Origin: Verrucomicrobiota bacterium JB022
GTDB taxonomy: Bacteria > Verrucomicrobiota > Verrucomicrobiia > Opitutales > Oceanipulchritudinaceae
Direction: 5' to 3'
Assembly: GCA_030673845.1 (NCBI GenBank)
Contig: JAUTCQ010000012.1
Span: 433,218-497,217 of the forward strand
Length of the DNA: 64,000 bases
This document shows positions 20,801 through 29,800 of this stretch, one piece after another. Under the pieces are notes generated by a model that was not told the DNA's origin, made no database searches, and saw nothing but the letters and a program-made list of their open reading frames with translations. The position numbers and the translations under genes are program-made. How positions within the stretch are numbered: the first letter of the stretch is position 1; each line of letters opens with the position of its first letter.

Positions 20801-23800
20801 GAGCCGGAGCTGGTGTAGACGGCCACCGAAGGCACGAGGCCGGAGGTGGTGGGCGTGTTGGCGGTCAGGAAGATCGTTTCGCCCGAGGCGAGGGTACCGA
20901 GCGAGAAGTAATCGAGGTCTCCATTATCGTGGACACGGCCCCAGATGTTGCCGCCGCGCGAAGTGCCGTTGCTGGTGAGCGTCAGCGGATTGGCGGCCCC
21001 CACGGTGTTGTTGGCCTCCGTCTCGTGCTGCTTGCCGGCATCGATCAGCGTGACACGCACGCGGTATTCGCCAGCGAAGGAGTCGTAACGGTCGAGCTGG
21101 ATAATATGCGTGCCGGTCTCCGTGATGGTGATGGGGCCGGTGGTGGCAAAGCTGCCGTTGTCCGGGCTTACCAGAGCCGTCATGACGGCGTTGTTCGGGC
21201 CGCGCACCGTCAGATCCAGCTCCGAACCGGTGGAGGAGCCGACGACGTCGATGTCGACGATCATCTTCTGGCCAGCCGTAGCGGCGACCTTCCAGTAGTC
21301 GAACTGGGTAATGGTGGACAAGCGACCGCGCAGACCGCCGGAGCGGTAGCCGTCTTCGCCTGGGTGCAGCACAAACGCGCTGGCGGTGGCCACGCTATTG
21401 TTGTTCGGCGCTTCGGTCGTAAAGCCGTTCAGTTGGGAGACGGTGAAGACCTGCGTGTAAGGAGTCGGCAGCGGATTGCCGTAGAGGTCGACCAGAGCGT
21501 TACTCGCGGTGAAGCGATAGACGCCCGGGCGCAACGGCTCGTCGACGATGCCGAAGTTGATGACCGAGCCCGCCGTGTAGGCACCGACGGTAAAGGCGAT
21601 TTGCTCGTCGTCGGCGGTGTCGAGGGTGTCATCGGCACCGGCGTAGCGCAGCTCGTAGCTACCGAGGTCGTTGACCACCACGGGGTCGAGGTCTTCGCTC
21701 AGGCTGACGCTGAAGCTGGAGATAAAGCCATCGCTGGAGCCTGCGGGCAGTGTCGCGCCGAGGATCTCGGGGGCCGCGTTGTCGAGCAGCTCCATCTCGG
21801 CCAGATAAGTCGAGCGGTAGCTGCCGGTATTGCCGCCAGCAGTGATGCGCAGGTAATACGCCCCACCCTGGTCGGCCGGCACCGTGGCCGAGATAAACGT
21901 CTCGCCCTGGGTCGTAGTAGCCAAGGCTGGCTCCCCGTCGCGGAAGAGCGTCATGATCGGCTCAAGCAGGCTATAGACCGGCAGCCGGAGCGTAACCTTG
22001 ATCTGCGTGCCCGGGGCGAGGTTGCCCAGCAGGTAGTGATCCTGGTCGGCGTCGCGCTCCACATTGCCGAAGACGCTGGCCGACTTCTCGCCGGCAGTGA
22101 TCTCGAAGGCCGGCACAGTTGCGGTGGCCACGGTATCGTTGTCCTCCGGCTCGGTCTGGATCGGGGCCGGGAGGAGGTTGACCACATAGCTGTATTCACC
22201 CGTGCTCGTGCCGGGAGAGAAGCGCACGAAAATTGTGCCGGGAGCACCGATGGTCAGCGGATTGTTCTGGCCTTCGCCCCCTGGGCTATCGCCGTTGAAC
22301 GTGCTCAGCGAAGCCCCGCCACCATCGTAGATCGTGACGGTGGAGTAGTTCGTCCACGCGTTGATCGAGTGCTCGGTGGAGACAAACAGGCGGTCGCCGG
22401 CGAGGGCCGAGAACTTCCAGTAGTCGGCGTCGGTCTCGGTGGTGCCGGTGCGCAGGGTGCCACGCGCCAGGGCATAGCGCAGCCCCAGCACTTCCGTATC
22501 GCTCTTGAGCCCAAGGCTGCGGCGCCCGGTGAGGATGTCGAAGCCGTCGGTGGCCTGGTTGGCCGCTACGATCTCGCGATAGCCATCGCCATCGAGGTCT
22601 CCCACCGCGCCTGCTTCGGTGCGGCTGGGCTGGGTGTAACGCACCACGCCGGTCAGCGGACTGTCGCCGTAGTTGAGGCCGTAGAAGAGATAGATGCCTC
22701 CGCTGCGATAGCCGTGGAAGAGCAGGTCGCTCACGCCGTCGCCGTCGATATCCGCCACCGTAATGCGGTTGGGGCTTTCAATCGCACCAAGCGGAATTTC
22801 CCGCCGGGTGAAGGTGCCATCGCCTGCGCCCGCAAAGTAATCGAAGTGGTTTTCCGAGCTGAAGGCCACGATGACATCCAGCGCACCATCGCTGTTGAAG
22901 TCGCCGAGTGCGACATGCGTCGGCGAGGTGTCCGTGAGCCCATAGGTAGTGGCCGGGGCAAACGCGCCCGTGCCGTCGCCGAGGCGGATGAGCAGGTTGT
23001 CGTGGTAGGTATCGGAAGTGATGAGGTCGGCATGGCCATCGCCGTCCACATCGCCCAGCGCGATCCCCGCAAGCGTGGTATTGCTGGCAAAGCCCTGCAC
23101 GATGCCGCCGGTGAAGGCGCCCGCTCCGTCGTTGAGCCACACGCCCACGCGGGCCGGGTTGGTGCTCATCTGCACCACCAGATCGAGGAAGGTGTCCCCA
23201 TCGAGGTCGGCCGCCGCGATTGCATGGGGATCACCCGCGCCGCTGAGATTGGCCGTTTCGGTAAAGGTGCCGTCGCCGTTGTTGGCGTAGACGCGCACGC
23301 TGTCGCTACCGTCGAGCGTCACCGCAATATCCGTGAGGCTGTCGCCCGTCAATTCAGCGGCGAGCAAGCGGCGCGGCGTTTGTGCGGTGCCATAGGTCAC
23401 GATCGGCGTGCCGCCGGAGAACGTGCCCGTACCATCGTTGAGCCAGAGGCGCAGCGGCGTGGTGCCAGTAGTAAGCGCGCCCACGAGGTCGAGATCGCCA
23501 TCGCCGTCGGCATCGAGCAACACGAGGTCGACCGTATCGACGCCGACTGCTACGGAGCTGGAAAGCTCGAACGAGCCGTCGACCGAGGAGCCTGTGCCTT
23601 CGGCCAACGGATCGGCCTCGGCAAAGGTATTGTTGGAGCGCGATTCGGTGACGGTGTCTTGCACGCCTTCGATATGGAAGGTGCGCACGAAGTCCTCCGC
23701 CAGCGAGTTGCCAAAGAGGTCGCGCAGGTTTTCGGCTGCCACCGTCAAGCGATAGTGGCCAGCCTGCAACGGGCCGTCGACGATGGGCAGCGAAGCCGTC

Positions 23801-26800
23801 CGCCCGGTGGTGTAGCCGGGGCTGCGGAAGTGGTAAACCTCGTCGTCGGCGGTGCCGAAAAGGGTATCCGGGCCGGCGGTGCGCAGGTCATAGCTGTTCG
23901 GGTCGTTGACCGTCGCGGCCTCCAGGTCTTCGCTGAAGGTGAGGTCGAAGCGCACAAACAGGCCGTTGTCGGTCTCGCCTTCATCCGCCAGCGTGACGCC
24001 CGTAATGCTCGGGGCCTCGGCGTCGGAGAGGGTGACGGTGAGCAGGTAGCGCGAGAAGAGGTGCCCGCCCGAGCCGTCGTCGTCGACCATCACGTGGTAG
24101 AGGTTTTCTTCGCCCTCGACAAAGGTGTAGCTGATGCTGGTCGCACCGGGGGCACCTTGCAGCTTCGTCACACTGCCCGTCTGGCCGAAGAGCTTGAGCA
24201 CCGGGACAAAGGGGCTATCCGCCGGCTGCTGCAGTTGCACGGTGACGGTCGCCCCGGCACCGAGGTTCCCAATACGGAAGTAGTCTACGGTATCGCGTTG
24301 ATCGAAGTTGGCAAAGATCCGAGCCACGAGGCCACCAGCGCCCGGCGAGAAACTCAAGGGGTCGGAAACCCCGACGCTATCGTTGGAGCTGTCTTCCAAC
24401 GGAGTGCCGGGCGGCATCAGGCTGACCCGCACCCGGTACTCTTCCGCGCGATTGGCGTAAGGAACCACCCGGACAAAATAGCGGCCAGCGTTGGGCAGCG
24501 CCGGATAGTACATTTCGCCCGAGCCATTGTAAATGTATGTAACCGCCAACTGCGCTCCCACCCCATCGTAGAGATAAACGGTGTGCGAGTAATTGGAATT
24601 GGCGACCAGACTCGTCGCAGCCAGCGTCAGCACATCGCCTTCGTTGGCCGAGAATACGTAGTAGTCTTCTTCCTGATTCGGGCCACGGCCCCGGAAGTAG
24701 GCTTCGCGCAAGCCGGGAATACCCGCGACCTCGGCCAACGGAAGGGCGCTTTGGCCCATAAAGAGGACGATACGGCCATCCTGCGCCGAGCCGATCAGGT
24801 CGGTCAGGCCGTCGCTGTTGAAGTCGGCCGCACCGAGGCCTTCGAAGACTCGGTTGTCGGGGTCCATACTCACGAGCGCCTGGAAGGCACCGGAGCGGAT
24901 GGCACGGTATGAGACGCCTTCGTCTCCGCCCACCGCAACGTCGAGCTGACCGTCGTCGTTGATGTCGGCCAAGAGCAGGGCCCAGCCGTCGCTGTTGTTG
25001 AAGTCGAGGCTTTCGACTGAGGCAAAGGCCCCAGAACCGTCGCCGAGCAGGTAGGAGACGCTGTCGTTGTCTTCAAACGAAATCACGAGGTCGAGGTCGT
25101 CGTCGCCATTGATGTCGCCGCTCTGCACCGAGCGGGGCTTGGCAATGACATTGGTCCAGACGGGCGGGTTGGAGAACGCACCGGCACCCTCGTTGAGCAA
25201 GACGCCGAGGCGGGCATTCCGATCGTCCGTCACCGCCAGGTCGTCGATGCCGTCGCCGTCGAAGTCGCCCGCAGCCACGCCGAAAATCTTCAGGTTGAGG
25301 CCGCCGAGGATCGTGCTGGCGGTAAAGGCCCCTGCCCCGTCGTTGGTCAAAAGAGTGACCGAGCCGGCATCGGAGTTCACATACCGGTAGTTGGCGATGG
25401 CGAGGTCCGGGTGGCCGTCGTCGTTCCAGTCGCCCACCGCGATGTCACGCGGGTAGTTACCTACCGTATACGAAGCGCTGCTGAAGCTGCCCGCGCCGTC
25501 GTTGAGGAAGACCACGGCGTTACCAGCCGTCGTTTGGTGGTTGACCGCCGTCGTGACGACGAGGTCGGGGTAGGTGTCGCCATCCAGATCGACCGCCTTT
25601 ACATCGTAAGGGGCCTGAGCCACCGCGTAGGAGACGGGGGCGTCAAAGGTGCCGCTACCGGTGCCGAAGTAGACCTTCAACGAGCTGTCACCTGCAGAGG
25701 CCACCGCGATGTCGGCGTTGCCATCGCGGTCGAAGTCGCCTGTGGCGAGGCGGCGGGCCACTGCGAGGGTGGCGACCGGAGGCAGGTTGGTGAAGGAGCC
25801 GCTGTGGTCGTCGCTCGGCGTGACGCTGATCGAGTCGGCGGTGGCAAAGGTGTTGTTGGAGCGGCTCTCGGTCACGAACGGCGGCAGCCCTTCGATGCGG
25901 AAGGTGCGCACGTAGGGCGCTTCCAAGGTATTGCCAAAGCGGTCGCGCAGGGAGCCGGCGGGGATGCTGAAGCGAATGTCGCCGGGCTGCACCGGGCCAT
26001 CCGGGAAGGAAAGAGTCAACGTGCGCCCGCTGACATAAGTGGGGCGATCAAAGGTGTAGACTTCGTCGTCGGCGGTATTGAAGACGCCGTCGGCCCCGGA
26101 GGAACGCAAGTCATAGTAGGCGACATTGTTGGCCGAATCGGGATCGAGGTCTTCCGTCACGGTCAGGCTGAGGCCGTTGATCATGGTGGAGACGGTGGAG
26201 CCTTCGCCCGGCAGCGTATCGCTCGTGATCTGGATCGGGGTCGCGTCGGAGACTTCGACGGAGAGGACGTATTCGCCCCAGAAATCGCGCGTGCCGTCTA
26301 CCCCGCGCATACGAACGAAGTAGGCACCTTCGGTCGCCTCGGTCACGGTGTAGCTGATGGTGGTCTGGCCTTGGGCACCGCCCGAGCGCACCACGTTGTC
26401 GCTCGTCAGGATCCAGAGCTGAGGCGTCAGGTTGCTGTCCTCGGTGTTCTGGAAAGTCAACGTGATGGTGGCACCTTCCCCGTAATTGCCGATGGAGAAG
26501 TAGTCGCCGCTGGTGTCGTCTTCATTGGCCTGGGCGAGCATCTTGCCTTGCAGCGCGCCGCCTTCGATCTGCAGGCTCAGGGGGTCGGCCTGGTTGATGT
26601 TGTCATTGGGTTCCGATTCGAGCTGGAAGTCGCTAGAGGCCAGAGAAAGGCGGAAGCGGTATTCGTCCCAATAATCCCAGTTGCGCTGCACGACGACATA
26701 GTAGGTGCCCGGGGCAGCGAGCGTAAGCGGGTTGGAAACGGCCCGGCCTGTGGTGTAGCTACCGTACGTCGCATTGAGCGAGGTAGAGCCCGTGAGGGGA

Positions 26801-29800
26801 TAGATCAGGTAGGCGAGGCCCATCGTTTGGGTGCCTTCGCGCATGCTGTCTACGACCAGGCTGAGCTTGTCGCCCGCATCGACGCTGAAGCTGAAGTAAT
26901 CGACGTCGGTCGTGTTGCGGATATTGCCGCGGCCGAGCGCCTGCCGGAGACCCGGGATGCCGGCATCGGCCAGCGGGGCGACGGTGGGGTTGCCGGTGAG
27001 CAGCGTAAAGTTGTCGGACGAGTTACCCGCGAGGATCAAGTCGTTACGACCGTTGTCGGTCACGTCGTCGACCGCCACGCCGTCCATAGAGTCGAGCGTG
27101 TCCATCACAGTGGCTCCGGCGAGCGGAGACTCGCGTCGGCCCGTGCCGAGGAGGTAGCGGAACTCGTAGGGGGTCGAGACGGTGACATCGAGCAAGCCGT
27201 CGCCGTCGATATCGAGCAGCTTCAGTTGCTTGCTATAGGTGCCTGCATCGAAGCGGTATTCGTCCACAAAAGTGCCATCGCCCGCGCCAAAGTAGATGGA
27301 GCCTTGCGAGGCGTTCCAGTTACGGTCGAAGACGACGACGAGGTCGAGGTGGTTGTCGCCATCGAGATCGGCGGCGCGCACGCCTTGCGGAGATTGCTCG
27401 GTCGGGTTGAGCGCCAGGTAGGTGGCAGAGGCAAAAGTGCCGTCGCCCTGCCCCAGGAGAAGGCCGATACGATTGCCGGCATGCTCCGTATACGCGAGGT
27501 CGAGGCGGCTGTCCTCATTGAAGTCTCCCACCGCGAGGCCATAGGGCTCGGTATTGGCGCCAGCGTCGATTGTGGTGGCGGTAAAGCTGCCGTTGCCGTC
27601 GTTGAGCAGGATGGTAAGAGAGTCGCCATAGTAATTGGCCACCGCGAGGTCGGCATCGCCGTCGCCATTGAAGTCGCCAGCCACAATCTCGTAGGGTCCG
27701 TCGCCGACATTGGTCGTACCCACAGGGAGCAGCGTGCCGTCGCCCTGGTTGAAGAAGACGCGGATCTGGTCGTCGTCGAGCAGCGTCACGGCGAGGTCGA
27801 GGCGACCGTCGCCGTTGAAGTCGGCCACGGCACTATAATAGGCTTCGTCCGTCAGCGGGTAGGTTTCGCCCATCGTGTAGCCACCGGCCCCATTATGCAG
27901 GTAGGCCGTGACGACATCGGTCGCGGTGTCGAGCGCCAGGAGGTCGAGGTTGCCATCGCCGTTGAGGTCGACCTGTTCGAGACCGGTAAAATTACCCGCG
28001 CCGAAGGTGTTCGCGATGGTAAATGTCCCGTCGTGCGTCGCATCAATCATCAGAGCCAGCGGGGTGGCGGTCGCACGGGTGTTGTTGGAGCGGTTTTCGA
28101 CGATGAAGTCGCCCAACGGATCGAGGGTAAAGTCGAGCGTATAGGGCACCAGAGCATTGGCCGCACGGTCGGTCAGGCCGATGCCGGCGGTAAAGCGGTA
28201 GTCGCCGGGCTGGAGCGGGCCGTCGGGCAAGTCGAAGGTCACCCGCGTGCCGTTGGCGTAGGGCATTACCGCGAGGGTGTAAACCTCGTCGTCGCCCGTG
28301 CCGCGGAAGCCGTCTGGACCGGCGGAGGCAAGCGAGTAATTTGCGGAATTGGCAACCGTCAACGGCGCCATGTCTTCGCTGAAGTCGACCGTAAAGCTGA
28401 CGTAGTATTCGCTGTTGTTCGGGTTGGGCAGCGAAGTCCCGACAACGGTCGGCGCAATCGAATCGGAAATGGTGGCGGTGGCCACGTAGCGGGCCAACAT
28501 GCCGAGCTTGGCGGGGTTGAAACCGGCGGCATTCACATCGCCCTGGAAGACGACGCCGTTGAGGGTGCCGTCGTAATCGTTCGCCGTTTCGTCGGCAATG
28601 GCGGTGCCGGTGCCTTCGTTAAAGCGCCAGTAGGCGACGAGGCCGGGCTCGTCGCCGTCGAGGATCACCTTCTGGTGGTCGGCAATCTCGGTGGGCGTGC
28701 GCACGACGGACCAGATCCGCAGGTCGTCGAGCGAGCCGAGAAAGGCCTGATTGCTGTCGTAGCCGCCGTTGACCGAGTCCTGATCTTGCCCGAGCACAAA
28801 GCCCTGACTGTTGAGTGGGTTCAGCGTGGCGGCCTGACTGCCGACGGAAACGCCGTCGACAAAAATTCCGACCGTGCCCGCAGTCGGGTTGCGCACGATG
28901 GCGTAATGACGCCAGGTGGCTTCGTCGATGGTAGGCACGGTAAAACGCCTATAGGAGCCGTGATCGTACACGTCCATCGTGGTGGCGTTGACGATCCAGA
29001 CCAGCCACTCGTTGTTTTGGCTGGCGTGGGCCGTGCTGATCAGGGCCCGATTGCTGGGCGTACCACGCATCCAGAACTCGACCGTCATCGCGGTGCGGCC
29101 ATGCATCGCTTCCGGCGGCAGGTCGACGCGGTCGGTGCCGCCATCGAAGACCAGGCTGGTGCCGTCGAGGTTGTCGTTGATGCCGACTTGCAGGTAATAA
29201 AGGTCGTTGGCCGAAGCGGTGTGGCTGAGGCCGCTGCCTGTGCTCGTGATCGCGAGCGGGGTTGCCTGCCCGGCGCGGTAGAGCACCAGCTCGAGATCGC
29301 CTACTTCCAGCGTCGAATCGTCGGGCAACGCATAGGTGATGTCGATGGAGTTGCCGGCGTTGATTGCGCCGAGGCGGTAGAAGTCGCCGTTGACATCGTT
29401 GGAGCCGACAAACCACGAATTTCGCTCCAGATCGGCCAGCGCACCGGCGATTTGAGCCTGCGAGCCGCCGGCGATGGCATTGAAGCGGAGGAAATTGGCC
29501 TGGCCTAATTCGCCGTTAGGCTCGGATTCAAGGCTCTCGCCCCGGCCCACGTCGATGCGGATCTCGAAATCGGTGCTGCCATCGGTCCAGTAGCGCACGG
29601 TGTAGGTTCCGGGGGTCGTGATGGCGTATTGCTGGATGGGATCGGGCGAACCGTTGGAGCTGCCGATCAGCAAAGTGCCGGTGGGGCCGTAGAGCTGGAG
29701 GCGGTGCACGGGCGGAGTCGCCAGTGTGCTGTTGGTGTAGACGCTCAGTTGGTCGCCGCCTTCGAGCTCGATCTGGTAATTGTAGGCGTTGGTCTGCCCT

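Noticed and set aside
21409-28092. CRISPR-like or tandem DNA repeat array
   Set aside because: Repetition is at protein domain level in a continuous reading frame; units are ~2.2 kb and diverged, not short direct repeats with spacers.
20929-29508. Further plus-strand frames of 1327 and 1365 codons opposite the giant gene
   Set aside because: Same antisense low-complexity composition; no start context or domain. They mirror the FG-GAP-coding repeats.
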